From SZUA-370 sp034003955 (GTDB lineage: Bacteria > Spirochaetota > Spirochaetia > Treponematales > UBA12059): a stretch of DNA of 64,000 bases. Positions 26,708 through 35,841 of the stretch are shown here, piece after piece. The notes beneath the pieces were generated by a model. It saw only the letters and a list, made by a program, of their open reading frames with translations, had not been told where the DNA came from and searched no databases. The stretch covers positions 1 to 64,000 of the forward strand of contig JAVEXO010000010.1 of the NCBI GenBank assembly GCA_034003955.1, written 5' to 3'. Every line of letters begins with the position of its first letter. Positions within the stretch are counted from its first letter, which is position 1. A program made the translations under genes and the position numbers.

Positions 26708-26894
26708 TTTCTGAGTATATAGCAGGCCCCTGTTCTCCATCAACGCAACGAGAGTATGTGAGTAATGATTCTTAAGCCCATGCCGTCTATCGTAAACAAG
26801 CCCTATGCGTTACACTCGGGACAATTCGCCACGGCGACAGTCTAAAGCCAGAATGCCCGCTTTAGCATCATGTAGGATCCTCTTGGAGTAGCGC

Positions 26895-28013
26895 ATGAAG
26901 TATAGAACCAGTCTTTCTTTACACCGAGCATCGGACGGAGCCTTTTCATCATGGTCGCTCGATTCCTGCACCTTGCTTGATGGTCGCATCGAGTTAGTGA
27001 CTACAAGCGAGGCTCTCAGCCCCGTTATTCCAGCCGAGTTTCCGTTTTCTGCCTGCGTCCCTTCATGGAATGCCGAGCTTTCACCCGGATGCTATCTTGA
27101 ACTATTCCTGCGCGTACGCTCAGGCGAGCACTGGAGCCCATGGGTTTCCATGGGGCAGTGGGCTCCTTTAGATGGCAACTTCAAGCGTCATTCTGTTGCC
27201 GGCCAAGAACATGAAGAACTTAGAGTGGTTACCGATACACTTGAAACCAAGCTGCCAGCCGATGCCTTCCAGGCCAAGTTCATGCTCCATGCGGATTGTG
27301 ACACATCGAAGAACGAGCCGTGCTCAGGCCATGCAAGCATTCGTGCCTTCTCGCTTGCCTGTTCCGACCCTAAACCTACAGTCGATAGCCTACAGTCCGT
27401 CTCGCAGGCCGGTAGCACCCTTCCTTCTGGTTGTGTCATAGGAAAGGTGCCTCAGTGCTCCCAGATGGTCTATCCTAACGGTGGCAATGTCTGGTGTAGT
27501 CCAACCTCTGTGTCTATGGTCTTGGGTTATTGGCGCGGTGACGAAGGCCCCTGTGAGAGCCGTGTTCGCGCGGCGGTTGCCGGGGTGTATGACCATGTCT
27601 TTGACGGGCATGGCAACTGGTCTTTTAATGTGGCCTATGCCGGTTCTGTTGTTGGCATGGAGGCCTACGTGGCACGGTTCACCGGGCTCGACAGGCTGGA
27701 GCCATGGATAGCCGCCGGCGTACCCATCGTCCTGAGCGTCTCCTGGAACAACGAAGAAGGCCGCCTTCTTTCAGCCGCGCCGGTCGTCAAGAGCGCCGGG
27801 CATCTGACAACCCTGGTTGGTTTCGATGAGCAAGGCAACGCGGTGATGAACGAGCCTGCCTCTCCTTCTAATGAGACAGTCAGGCGCGTCTATGATAGGC
27901 GCGAGCTTGAGACAAGGTGGCTGTGCGCGTCTGGTGGCACCGCCTACATAATCTTTCCTTCGGGATCGGGTAAATCTGACCTGGCCGAAAACTTTGCCAA
28001 AAGCGTGTTTTGA
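26895..28013 (+). CDS. C39-like cysteine peptidase with N-terminal beta domain
   Basis: The 372-residue product has about 185 N-terminal residues of beta-rich sequence and a C-terminal C39-like papain-fold domain. The nucleophile is the Cys in NVWCSPTSVSMVLGYW; His and Asp/Asn candidates are AGHLTTLVGFD and VMNEPASPSN. C39-like domains process peptides or act as general proteases. There is no signal peptide, which is unusual for a protein of this kind, so its place of action is unclear. The start follows TTGGAG. Confidence 0.8.
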   Translation: MKYRTSLSLHRASDGAFSSWSLDSCTLLDGRIELVTTSEALSPVIPAEFPFSACVPSWNAELSPGCYLELFLRVRSGEHWSPWVSMGQWAPLDGNFKRHSVAGQEHEELRVVTDTLETKLPADAFQAKFMLHADCDTSKNEPCSGHASIRAFSLACSDPKPTVDSLQSVSQAGSTLPSGCVIGKVPQCSQMVYPNGGNVWCSPTSVSMVLGYWRGDEGPCESRVRAAVAGVYDHVFDGHGNWSFNVAYAGSVVGMEAYVARFTGLDRLEPWIAAGVPIVLSVSWNNEEGRLLSAAPVVKSAGHLTTLVGFDEQGNAVMNEPASPSNETVRRVYDRRELETRWLCASGGTAYIIFPSGSGKSDLAENFAKSVF

Positions 28014-28023
28014 GCCATTTTGC

Positions 28024-28052
28024 TTGTCAGCAGTTTAAGCATGTAATATACT
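28024..28052 (+). promoter_or_regulatory. sigma-70 promoter of the small exported protein gene
   Basis: TTGTCA (28024-28029), a 17-base spacer and TATACT (28047-28052) lie about 40 bases before the start. Confidence 0.65.
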
Positions 28053-28092
28053 GGATGTTCGAAGTCAAATGGATCGGTTTTATTGGAGGTAC

Positions 28093-28596
28093 ATGGTGAA
28101 TAAGAAAGCAGTGCTGGCACTAGCCGCTCTTATCCTTGTTTCTGGCTTGGCTTTCGGCCAATCCTATGCCAATGACGGCATGCTCATTCAGCCAGGCTCA
28201 ATCAACGTCAATGCCGGTATTGGCTATGGATACTACAGCCTAGCACTGGATATTGGCGGTGGAGCCGAGTTTGCGATTGGAAAATTCATGATAGGCGAGA
28301 CCCTGCCGTTTACCTATGGCCTTGCCGCTCGCGTTGGTTTTGCCATTGGCTATGCCAATCCCCTGTCGCTTGGAGCCTTTGGTACGCTTCACTTCTGCTG
28401 GGATGCCTTGGGTTTGGTAGAGGATTTTCCCTGGCTTAGCAATCTTGACTCCTACCTAGGCTTGGGTCTTACGTTCATGCCTGGCATCTGGTTCAACTCT
28501 ATTGGCGGCTTTAACTACTTCTTGAACGAGCACCTGGCCATCAATCTTGAAACTGGCATCCGGTCTTCCTATGTTGGAATCCTGTTCAAGCTCTAG
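28093..28596 (+). CDS. small exported protein, possible outer-membrane beta-barrel
   Basis: The 167-residue product has a clear signal peptide (KKAVLALAALILVSGLAFG, then QSYAND). The mature part alternates glycine and aromatic residues in short strands (INVNAGIGYGYYSLALDIGG, LAINLETGIRSSYVGILFKL), which suggests a small outer-membrane barrel; no family is recognised. GGAGG lies three bases before ATG 28093 and six before GTG 28096, so the true start may be the GTG. It has its own promoter and terminator. Confidence 0.7.
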   Translation: MVNKKAVLALAALILVSGLAFGQSYANDGMLIQPGSINVNAGIGYGYYSLALDIGGGAEFAIGKFMIGETLPFTYGLAARVGFAIGYANPLSLGAFGTLHFCWDALGLVEDFPWLSNLDSYLGLGLTFMPGIWFNSIGGFNYFLNEHLAINLETGIRSSYVGILFKL

Positions 28597-28620
28597 TACC
28601 CCCGACGTTTTATGATCATG

Positions 28621-28648
28621 AGCGAGCGCTTAAGGCGCTCGCTTTTTT
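28621..28648 (+). terminator. Rho-independent terminator
   Basis: AGCGAGCGC-TTAAG-GCGCTCGCT is a perfect 9-bp stem followed by TTTTT. It ends the small exported protein gene. Confidence 0.92.
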
Positions 28649-28669
28649 AGTACGCCTGCATGGGTGTGC

Positions 28670-30004
28670 CTACTCGCCTGAGCCGTACAAAAATTCTACG
28701 GCCGCCGCCTGTATCTCCTCCTGCCAGTAGCAATACGATGAGAAACGGCCAGGCTTTGTCTCGGGGTCGGCTCCTGTGCCGCCGATCAGATACACAAAAC
28801 CCTTACGCCTATCAATATCGACGAGCATGCCCCCCAGGAGGCCGTAGGCGTCGGCGTGGTGGCCTTCCATACAGATTCCGCCCGATGCTCGTAAGCGGTC
28901 GCCACCAAATTCATCATGTGTATCGCTCGTCTTGAACAGGGCCAGAGCCGAGCATCGGCTCTTTCCACTGTCTAGATCGCCATTCATAGTAGATCTGTCG
29001 AAGTTCCAACGTGGGCTACGCATCGCCTCTATGCTGGCCCTTGATAGTATGGTTTTGCCTTCAAGCTCGCCTCGTCCTATGAGGAGGGCTGCCATGCGTG
29101 CAATTTCGGGTGCCGAGGCCCGTAGCCCGCCCTGAGGTGAGAACCAGCTGGCATTGCCCCCGGGCACATATGCGGCAAGCTCTTTGTCGCTGGGGTTTGT
29201 GTCGGGACGCCTGCCCCTAAGGTCATCAACCTGAGCCCTCCATGGGCCCTTAGGATTCCAGGAGCCTTCTCCCTCTCCCTTGCGATAGAGGGCGGCAAGA
29301 TTGTGTAGGTCGTGGTCAGACATGAGACGTACATTGAAGGAGCCGCCTATGCCCATAGGCTTAAGCACCCTGTCGCGCATGAAGAGATCGAATCTCTGGC
29401 CGCTCAGGCGCTCGATTACGGTGCCCAGTACCCCAAACCCTAAGTTGCAATAGCAGTAGTACTTTCCTGGAGCCAGCTTTTCAGGATGGGGTTCACCAGG
29501 TCGTGGTGTCGCGAAATGTGCACCATCTTCCCAGCCTTTCGTGCCGGGCTCAAAGAAGGCGCTCAGTGGATACGACAGAGGCAAGCTGTATAGTTCGCCG
29601 TCCCTGAGTGACGATGTGTGTGACAAGAGCATGGCGGCTGTTATGGCCTTTTCAGGGAATGCGGGGTTTCTGAGCGCCTTGGCGAGGTATGTGGATACAT
29701 CTGCCTCTAGATCAAGGAGGCCTTCCTCTACGAGCATCATGCAGGCTAGCCCTACGAATGTCTTTGATATTGATGCAACACGGAATTTGGTGCATGCGTC
29801 TATAGGAAGATCCAATGAGGCATCGCTGGGATGTATGAAGCGACGGCCTGCATAGTGCTCAAATGAGGGCTTGCCATCTTCCAGGGCAACAAAGGCTAGA
29901 CCTGATAACTCCGCTCCGGCAGTAGCGCATATTCGCTCGAGTCTCTCTGAGAGGAGCCTGCCGGCTATGGCTTTTGATTCGTTTGATGCTGTCATGCAGA
30001 GCAT
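28670..30004 (-). CDS. serine hydrolase of the beta-lactamase / class C PBP family
   Basis: The 444-residue product has the SxxK nucleophile in FRVASISKTFVGLACMML and the second-motif tyrosine in YCNLGFGVLG (YxN); a GGTGA segment near the end may serve as the KTG-like motif. Such enzymes include esterases, D-aminopeptidases and PBP-like hydrolases. There is no signal peptide, so it is probably cytoplasmic. AGGAGG lies four bases before ATG 30004; ATG 29995 is an alternative, and the long upstream reading is not supported. It is divergent from the following gene. Confidence 0.85.
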   Translation of the reverse strand: MLCMTASNESKAIAGRLLSERLERICATAGAELSGLAFVALEDGKPSFEHYAGRRFIHPSDASLDLPIDACTKFRVASISKTFVGLACMMLVEEGLLDLEADVSTYLAKALRNPAFPEKAITAAMLLSHTSSLRDGELYSLPLSYPLSAFFEPGTKGWEDGAHFATPRPGEPHPEKLAPGKYYCYCNLGFGVLGTVIERLSGQRFDLFMRDRVLKPMGIGGSFNVRLMSDHDLHNLAALYRKGEGEGSWNPKGPWRAQVDDLRGRRPDTNPSDKELAAYVPGGNASWFSPQGGLRASAPEIARMAALLIGRGELEGKTILSRASIEAMRSPRWNFDRSTMNGDLDSGKSRCSALALFKTSDTHDEFGGDRLRASGGICMEGHHADAYGLLGGMLVDIDRRKGFVYLIGGTGADPETKPGRFSSYCYWQEEIQAAAVEFLYGSGE

Positions 30005-30077
30005 CATGCCTCCTGCTTGACGTTCTTGACAAGTGAAAAGTACGCACACATACTGTGCCGCCGGAACCATTCCTGCC

Positions 30078-30626
30078 ATGGGAGCGTTTGTGAAAGCATT
30101 TTTTAGCATTAAGAACATTGCTATCGGCTCGGCTACAGCTATTCTTGCAACGGCTCTGGCGTTTGTCTTAGCCATCTATGCCTTTAAAAATATCTACTAT
30201 GCCTCCGTCTTCCTTCCTGTCGCCATGCTCTCTTTTCTTTCGGTGGCATGGTTTTCTTTCCTAAAGAGCGATGGTTTGGGTCGCAGGGCCGCCGCGGGCA
30301 GCGAGCCGGGAAGTGTGGTGCCTGAGCCTCATCCGGCTGAACCCACCCTCGTTTCAGGCCTGGGCATGAAGAGCGTTGACGAGCCAGCTACCTTGCTTGA
30401 GTCTTCTAGGGGTAGGCTTGATCACTCCATGTTCGCACCACGAGACTCTATTCTTGTCCCAAGGGCAGGAGAGACGGGTTCTAGTGCAGCAAGACAATCC
30501 AAAGCCAGTACCGCGCGCTCTGGAACTAACGGGCGAGCCGTCCTGTTGTGGGCTGCCATCGAGCTGGGTTTTCTAGCTGCCCTGTTGTATTCAGGCATGG
30601 GTTTAGGCGCTAGTTTCTATCACTAG
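30078..30626 (+). CDS. small membrane protein of unknown function
   Basis: The 182-residue product has two N-terminal membrane helices (IGSATAILATALAFVLAIYA and YYASVFLPVAMLSFLSVAWF), a polar, Ser/Ala/Pro-rich loop of about 100 residues and a C-terminal helix (LLWAAIELGFLAALLYSGMG). No domain is recognised. The start is uncertain because no good ribosome site is seen; a GTG at 30033 would lengthen it by 15 residues. Confidence 0.55.
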   Translation: MGAFVKAFFSIKNIAIGSATAILATALAFVLAIYAFKNIYYASVFLPVAMLSFLSVAWFSFLKSDGLGRRAAAGSEPGSVVPEPHPAEPTLVSGLGMKSVDEPATLLESSRGRLDHSMFAPRDSILVPRAGETGSSAARQSKASTARSGTNGRAVLLWAAIELGFLAALLYSGMGLGASFYH

Positions 30627-30640
30627 GGTGATTATAAAAA

Positions 30641-30672
30641 AAGGCGGATCCCGATTGCTCGGAACCCGCCTT
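30641..30672 (-). terminator. Rho-independent terminator of oppA
   Basis: AAGGCGG/CCGCCTT with further pairing inside (CCG/CGG) is followed, in the minus direction, by a run of seven T. It also lies downstream of the membrane protein gene on the plus strand. Confidence 0.75.
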
Positions 30673-30718
30673 GTGGCGCGCTTTAGGCGTCACCTTAAGA
30701 CATGCTTAAGGCTATTGC

Positions 30719-32539
30719 TTACTTGGCCTTCCTGAGGGCTGCCTCACGGGCCTGCTTCCACTTGGACTCAAGATTATTGTAGGCCTCGGTGTCGAGAGCC
30801 TTGGACATGACGACCTGACCCTTGTACTTGAGGTTGGAAAGACCGAACGGTGCGTAGGGGTAGGTAAAGGGTTCTAACTTTGAAGCTTCGAATCCACCGC
30901 CGCCCATGGCATACGGTATGATCAGTGCTTCCTCAATGAGGAAGGCTTCTGCCTTGGCAAAAAGCTCATAGCGTTTCTTAAGATCATTGACCTCGGCCAT
31001 GGCCGTAGCAACCAGCTTGTCATAGCTGGTCTTGCCATCTGCTTCTGTGTATACAGGAGAGCTGTCAAGGAAGATGTAGTTGGCACCAGACACGAAGGGA
31101 TCAGTATAGGTCTGGGGGTCTGCATAATCGGGGCCCCAGTTGAGTTCCTCCATGGCATAGTTGCCGGCTCGGCGCGTGGCATTGAGGAATCCAGTAGGAG
31201 GATAGGATACGGGGATGACGTCTATGAAGTCTTTGCCCAAGAGAGCCTCGAGCTGCTGCTCTACGACCTGGACGCGGTTTGTCCATTCAGAACCACCGGC
31301 GTTATACGGCATCATTATCTTGACAGGGAAGGTAGCCTTACCGGCCAGTTCCTTCATTGCTATAGCCTTGAACTCCAGAGCCTTTGCCTTGTTGAATGAG
31401 TCTGAATTGGCAATGGTGATGAGAGGGCCGGTGGCTACATAATCGAGTCCACCCGCGTTGACGAAGCCGCGAGGAGTGACTGTTGATTGCAGACGTCGAG
31501 CCGGAGCATATGGCTCGGCCGTAAGCATGGCAGCCTTGCGGTCGAAGGCGTGATAGATGGCCTTGCGGAAATTCTTGTTGTTGACGACTACGGCCCAGTT
31601 CTCTGGCTCATATTCTGCCGCAAACTTCGGTTTGAAGTTGAAGCCATAGAAGTAGGTGTAGGAGCTGACACGAGCTGGGTGAATCTGGGCCTTCTTGGCC
31701 GGGTCCTTCATCCATGTGTCAAGTATTGTAGACGGTATTGGGGCGTACCCAATCTCTCCGCGAAGGAAGAGTTCTGGCGCGAGGGTAGCCGATTCCTTGT
31801 TATAGCGGTATATGAGCCTTGGGATGTTGACGTTTCTCTGATCCCAGTACTTCTTGTTCTTTGTGAGAACTCTGGTAACCTGAGGCTCAAACTCCGTCAT
31901 TATATACGCACCGTTAGACAGGATGTTCCTATGGTCACGGCCGAAGGTGCTGCCTTGCTCTGCCAGGAACTTGCCATTCACTGGCAGGAAGGTGACGTAG
32001 CTAAGCATAGACAGGAAGTAAGGCACAGGAGCCTTGAGTGTATACTGGAGGGTGTAGGCATCGATGGCCTTCACGCCTACCTGAGAGAAGTCGCTTATTT
32101 TGCCTTCATAGTATTCGTCGGCATTGAGAACGAAATCTGAAAGTAGTGACGACGTTGTTGAAGCGTTGGCCTTGGTCAGTATGTACTTGGCTGCGTCTAC
32201 CCAGTCCTGTGCACCTACGGCCGCATATGGCTTGGCCTTATAGTCATACCATTGCACTCCTCTGCGAATCTTGAATGTCCAGACGGTACCATCGGCTGAG
32301 GTTGTCCATGATTCTGCCAAGGCGGGCTTTACGATACCATACTCATCATATTCAATGAGGTTGTCTATCATATTGGCGAACATGAAGTGTTCGTTTTCTG
32401 AGCCAGAGATTAGGTAGTTGAGCGTCGTTATTTCACCCGAGTAGACTTCGTAATAGTCTCCGGATCTGCGCTGTGACCAAACATGGGTGACAGCGAGGAG
32501 GGCTATCACTGCTAAGGCCAATGCCTTCTTGTTTTTCAT
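30719..32539 (-). CDS. oppA: oligopeptide ABC transporter substrate-binding protein
   Basis: The 606-residue SBP_bac_5 protein binds peptides in the periplasm and hands them to OppBC. The signal peptide is MKNKKALALAVIALLAVTHV, with probable type I cleavage after WSQ. There is no lipobox cysteine, so it is probably a free periplasmic protein. Family marks are the opening around GEITTLNYL, then LAESWTTSADGTVWTFKIRR, ...NGAYIMTEFEP, FRKAIYHAFDRKAA and LNWGPDYADPQTYTDPF. It is divergent from oppBCDF across 259 bases. Confidence 0.93.
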   Translation of the reverse strand: MKNKKALALAVIALLAVTHVWSQRRSGDYYEVYSGEITTLNYLISGSENEHFMFANMIDNLIEYDEYGIVKPALAESWTTSADGTVWTFKIRRGVQWYDYKAKPYAAVGAQDWVDAAKYILTKANASTTSSLLSDFVLNADEYYEGKISDFSQVGVKAIDAYTLQYTLKAPVPYFLSMLSYVTFLPVNGKFLAEQGSTFGRDHRNILSNGAYIMTEFEPQVTRVLTKNKKYWDQRNVNIPRLIYRYNKESATLAPELFLRGEIGYAPIPSTILDTWMKDPAKKAQIHPARVSSYTYFYGFNFKPKFAAEYEPENWAVVVNNKNFRKAIYHAFDRKAAMLTAEPYAPARRLQSTVTPRGFVNAGGLDYVATGPLITIANSDSFNKAKALEFKAIAMKELAGKATFPVKIMMPYNAGGSEWTNRVQVVEQQLEALLGKDFIDVIPVSYPPTGFLNATRRAGNYAMEELNWGPDYADPQTYTDPFVSGANYIFLDSSPVYTEADGKTSYDKLVATAMAEVNDLKKRYELFAKAEAFLIEEALIIPYAMGGGGFEASKLEPFTYPYAPFGLSNLKYKGQVVMSKALDTEAYNNLESKWKQAREAALRKAK

Positions 32540-32798
32540 CTGTCGTTTCCTTGCACTTGAGGACGTCGAATGACGGTAACACCGTCTCTACATGGAGTAT
32601 TCCATCGTTTGTGCGTACTGTCAAATTGTTAGTACAAATAAACACCCATTCTATAACCATCGGTATTTAAAATATATAAGTTTTTTGTTTATTTTTAAAA
32701 ATATCATGTTACGATGAGACGGTACGATCAGCCGATGAGGAGGAGAGCCGGATTGTGCGGACGGCCTTAGAGCCCGCGTCGACCCCGGCCATTATTCG
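32540..32798. other. oppA/oppB divergent intergenic region
   Basis: Besides the oppA promoter it has a strongly AT-rich block (about 32660-32715) that probably holds the oppBCDF promoter; no clear -35/-10 pair can be chosen there. I see no gene. Confidence 0.5.
32596..32624 (-). promoter_or_regulatory. promoter of oppA
   Basis: Read on the minus strand: TTGACA (32624-32619), a 17-base spacer and AATACT (32601-32596). The -35 is perfect consensus. It lies about 60 bases before the oppA ATG. Confidence 0.75.
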
Positions 32799-33743
32799 AT
32801 GCTTAAATATACTATAAGGCGACTATTGCAGTCGCTCATCACTCTGTTCATAGTAGTCTCTGTTGTATTCCTGCTCATGAGGCTGCTGCCCGTAGAGGGA
32901 TACTTTGGAGACGGATACGACAAGTTGTCGGATAGCCAACGGGAAGCCGTACTCCAGAAGATGGGGCTGCTCGACCCCTGGTATATGCAGATGGGCAAAT
33001 TCTACAATGGACTACTGCACGGGGATATGGGTGTATCCACCATCTACCGTAAGGATGTGCCTGTCCTGGAGGTTATTGCGCCTCGGGTGCCATATTCAAT
33101 GAAATTCGGTTTAGTCGCTACTGGCCTGGCTCTTGTAGCCGGCTTGGCTATGGGCGTTTCCATGGCCAAGCGCAAGGGTAAGACGCTCGACAAGATATGG
33201 ACGGGTTACGTCGTCTTCGTCAATGCGGTGCCCTTGGCCGTGTATCTGCTATTCATACAGCTCTATGGAACCAGTCTTCTTAATTTTCCGCTCCTCTTTG
33301 ACAAATTCAGGCCGTCTAGCTGGATTCTCCCCGCCTTGTCGATGTCCTTGGGTGGCATAGCAGGCTATGCCATGTGGATGCGGCGATACATGGTAGATGA
33401 GCTCAACAAGGACTACATAAAGCTGGCAAAGGCCAAGGGACTGTCTCAATCGACTATCATGGTAAAGCACGTAATGCGTAACGCCTACGTACCTATGGCT
33501 CAATACCTCCCTGCCTCAATATTGATGACTATATCAGGCTCGATTTATATTGAATCCTTGTATTCAATCCCTGGCATGGGAGGCCTGCTCGTAGATGTCA
33601 TCCAGCGTCAGGACAACCAGATGGTGCAGGCTCTTGTTCTTATATTCTCTTCTATCGGTATCATCGGGCTATTCCTGGGAGACCTTCTGATGGCACTGTT
33701 CGACCCCAGGATAAAACTATCCAAGAGCGGGGCATCACGATGA
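32799..33743 (+). CDS. oppB: oligopeptide ABC transporter permease OppB
   Basis: The 314-residue inner-membrane permease opens with the family's LKYTIRRLLQSLITLFIVVS helix, and has the EAA-type loop in YIKLAKAKGLSQSTIMVKHV. The end of the domain reads GSIYIESLYSIPGMGGLLVD. It is the first gene of oppBCDF; its stop overlaps oppC by four bases. Confidence 0.95.
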   Translation: MLKYTIRRLLQSLITLFIVVSVVFLLMRLLPVEGYFGDGYDKLSDSQREAVLQKMGLLDPWYMQMGKFYNGLLHGDMGVSTIYRKDVPVLEVIAPRVPYSMKFGLVATGLALVAGLAMGVSMAKRKGKTLDKIWTGYVVFVNAVPLAVYLLFIQLYGTSLLNFPLLFDKFRPSSWILPALSMSLGGIAGYAMWMRRYMVDELNKDYIKLAKAKGLSQSTIMVKHVMRNAYVPMAQYLPASILMTISGSIYIESLYSIPGMGGLLVDVIQRQDNQMVQALVLIFSSIGIIGLFLGDLLMALFDPRIKLSKSGASR

Positions 33744-34729
33744 TTCGCGACACAGTTATTCCTGGTTCATCGAGTCAAGAATCATCGATGCCTGATGTAG
33801 ATGCGTCATTGTTTGTGCCGGCTGAGTTCGATGCAAACGCCGCTGAACGAGGCGGATACTCAAACTACTCATACTGGCGATCGACGATGAGGGGTTTCCT
33901 GAAGAACAAGGTAGCTCTTGGCTTCCTCATACTCTTACTCACCCTTATCGCTTTTACATTCATCCAACCCATGATCCCAGGACAGAAGAATCCTACCAAG
34001 ATTCATATCGATCCCGCCACGAGCATGCAGTACCGCAATGTGTCTCCTGGCAAGGAATTCTGGTTTGGCACCAACACCATTGGCCAGGATCTCTGGTCGA
34101 GGATATGGAGCGGAACGAGGACCTCACTACTCATAGGTCTTCTGGTAGGCATAGCCGAGATGCTGATAGGCATCACCTTTGGAGCCCTCTGGGGCTATGT
34201 CCGCAGGCTCGACGGTGTTATAACGGAGATATACAACGTCATTAACAATATTCCTACGACCATAGTCCTCATGCTTCTAGCGTATATATTGAGACCGAGC
34301 TTCAAGACCATGGTCATTGCCATGTGTGCCACCGGCTGGCTTGGTCTGGCACGCTTCGTGCGCAACCAGATAGTGATAATTCGCGATAGGGAGTACAACC
34401 TCGCCTCTCGCTGCCTTGGAACCCCGACCCGGCGCATCATTTTCAAGAATTTGCTACCATACCTCGTATCGGTCATCATGCTGCAGACCGCTCTGTCCAT
34501 TCCAGGAACCATAGGCTGGGAAGTATTCCTTACCTACATAGGCCTTGGGTTGCCGGTGAGCATTCCCTCTCTTGGCAACCTGGTAAACGAAGGCCGCCAG
34601 ATAATGATGTCCCCTGAGCTTCGTTATCAACTACTCTTTCCTACCATAATACTATCTCTTATAACCATCTCATTCTATGTGCTCGGCAATGCGTTCTCTG
34701 ACGCCTCCGATCCGCGCAACCACGTGTAA
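33740..34729 (+). CDS. oppC: oligopeptide ABC transporter permease OppC
   Basis: The 329-residue permease has an N-terminal cytoplasmic stretch, then a first helix (GFLILLLTLIAFTFIQPMI), the GTNTIGQDLWSRIWSGTRTS motif of OppC/DppC, and the EAA loop (EYNLASRCLGTPTRRIIFKN). It pairs with OppB in the membrane. Confidence 0.95.
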   Translation: MIRDTVIPGSSSQESSMPDVDASLFVPAEFDANAAERGGYSNYSYWRSTMRGFLKNKVALGFLILLLTLIAFTFIQPMIPGQKNPTKIHIDPATSMQYRNVSPGKEFWFGTNTIGQDLWSRIWSGTRTSLLIGLLVGIAEMLIGITFGALWGYVRRLDGVITEIYNVINNIPTTIVLMLLAYILRPSFKTMVIAMCATGWLGLARFVRNQIVIIRDREYNLASRCLGTPTRRIIFKNLLPYLVSVIMLQTALSIPGTIGWEVFLTYIGLGLPVSIPSLGNLVNEGRQIMMSPELRYQLLFPTIILSLITISFYVLGNAFSDASDPRNHV

Positions 34730-34740
34730 GGAGGGGAATC

Positions 34741-35841
34741 ATGGCAAAAGGCGATACGATACTGGATGCTAAAGACATAGTCATAAAGTTTAACCTGCGT
34801 GGCAAGACACTCACGGCCATACGCGGAGCCAGTCTGGAGCTGCGCGAGGGCGAGACACTGGCCATAGTTGGAGAATCAGGCTCAGGAAAGTCTGTGTTTA
34901 CTAAATCATTCATAGGCATGCTCGATCAGAATGGCTGGGTGGACTCAGGTGCTACTACCTTCGAAGGACAAAACCTGGCGGCCTTCAAGAACGAAAAGGA
35001 TTGGCTCACCATCAGGGGCAAGAAGATATCGATGGTGTTTCAGGATCCCATGACGGCATTAAACCCTCTTTTAACCGTTGGCACCCAGATAAAGGAAGTT
35101 TTTGAACTTCATCATAAACTTTCTGGCAAACAACTTGATAGAGCCGTCATAGAGATGCTTGATCGCGTCGGTATAGAGGACCCCGGGTCCAGGCACAAGC
35201 AGTATCCCCATGAGTTTTCCGGGGGCATGAGGCAGCGTGTGGTCATAGCCATCGCCATGGCATGCAAGCCACGCATACTTATATGCGACGAACCGACGAC
35301 GGCCCTCGATGTTACAATACAGGCCCAGATACTCAACCTTATCAAGGCTCTGCAACGAGACCTGTCGTTTACGACCGTCTACATCACCCATGACCTGGGC
35401 GTCGTTGCAAACGTGGCCGATAGGGTCGCGGTGATGTACTCAGGCCAGATAGTTGAAACGGGTATGGCGGAGGAAGTCTTCTACGATTCAAGACATCCCT
35501 ACACCTGGGCCTTGTTGTCGTCATTGCCTCAGCTTGGTGTAAAGGGAGAACCCTTGTACTCAATATCGGGAACGCCGCCTAATCTTTTCAACAAGATTGA
35601 GGGGGACGCCTTTGCCCCGCGCAACCCCAAGGCGCTCAAGGTGGATTTTGTAAGCCAGCCACCGATGTTTGATGTGAGCCCAACGCATAGGGCTGCCACC
35701 TGGTTGCTCGATCCACGAGCGCCCGCCATGGACCCGCCGCCGGCTATTCTTGCGATGCGCGCCAAGCTCGGCGGCGCCAAGCTCGGCGGCGCCAAGCTCG
35801 GCGGCGCCAAGCTCGGCGCTACGAACGGGGGCACGCGATGA
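34741..35841 (+). CDS. oppD: oligopeptide ABC transporter ATPase OppD with repeat tail
   Basis: The 366-residue ATPase has Walker A GESGSGKS, signature SGGMRQRVVIA and Walker B RILICDEPTTALDVT, followed by the oligopeptide-type C-terminal domain. The last 25 residues consist of an AKLGG repeat (3.9 copies of a 15-base unit), which the family does not have. The ribosome site is AAGGAGGGG. It overlaps oppF by four bases. Confidence 0.95.
   Translation: MAKGDTILDAKDIVIKFNLRGKTLTAIRGASLELREGETLAIVGESGSGKSVFTKSFIGMLDQNGWVDSGATTFEGQNLAAFKNEKDWLTIRGKKISMVFQDPMTALNPLLTVGTQIKEVFELHHKLSGKQLDRAVIEMLDRVGIEDPGSRHKQYPHEFSGGMRQRVVIAIAMACKPRILICDEPTTALDVTIQAQILNLIKALQRDLSFTTVYITHDLGVVANVADRVAVMYSGQIVETGMAEEVFYDSRHPYTWALLSSLPQLGVKGEPLYSISGTPPNLFNKIEGDAFAPRNPKALKVDFVSQPPMFDVSPTHRAATWLLDPRAPAMDPPPAILAMRAKLGGAKLGGAKLGGAKLGATNGGTR
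35761..35818 (+). repeat. 15-base tandem repeat in the 3' end of oppD
   Basis: The unit GCCAAGCTCGGCGGC occurs three times perfectly (35761-35805) and a fourth time up to base 13. It keeps the frame and encodes AKLGG each time. Confidence 0.95.

Noticed and set aside
31487..32140. 217-codon frame on the plus strand inside oppA
   Set aside because: OppA is well supported on the other strand; this is a shadow.
35761..35818. Tandem repeat considered as CRISPR
   Set aside because: 15-base units without spacers, in frame within oppD.
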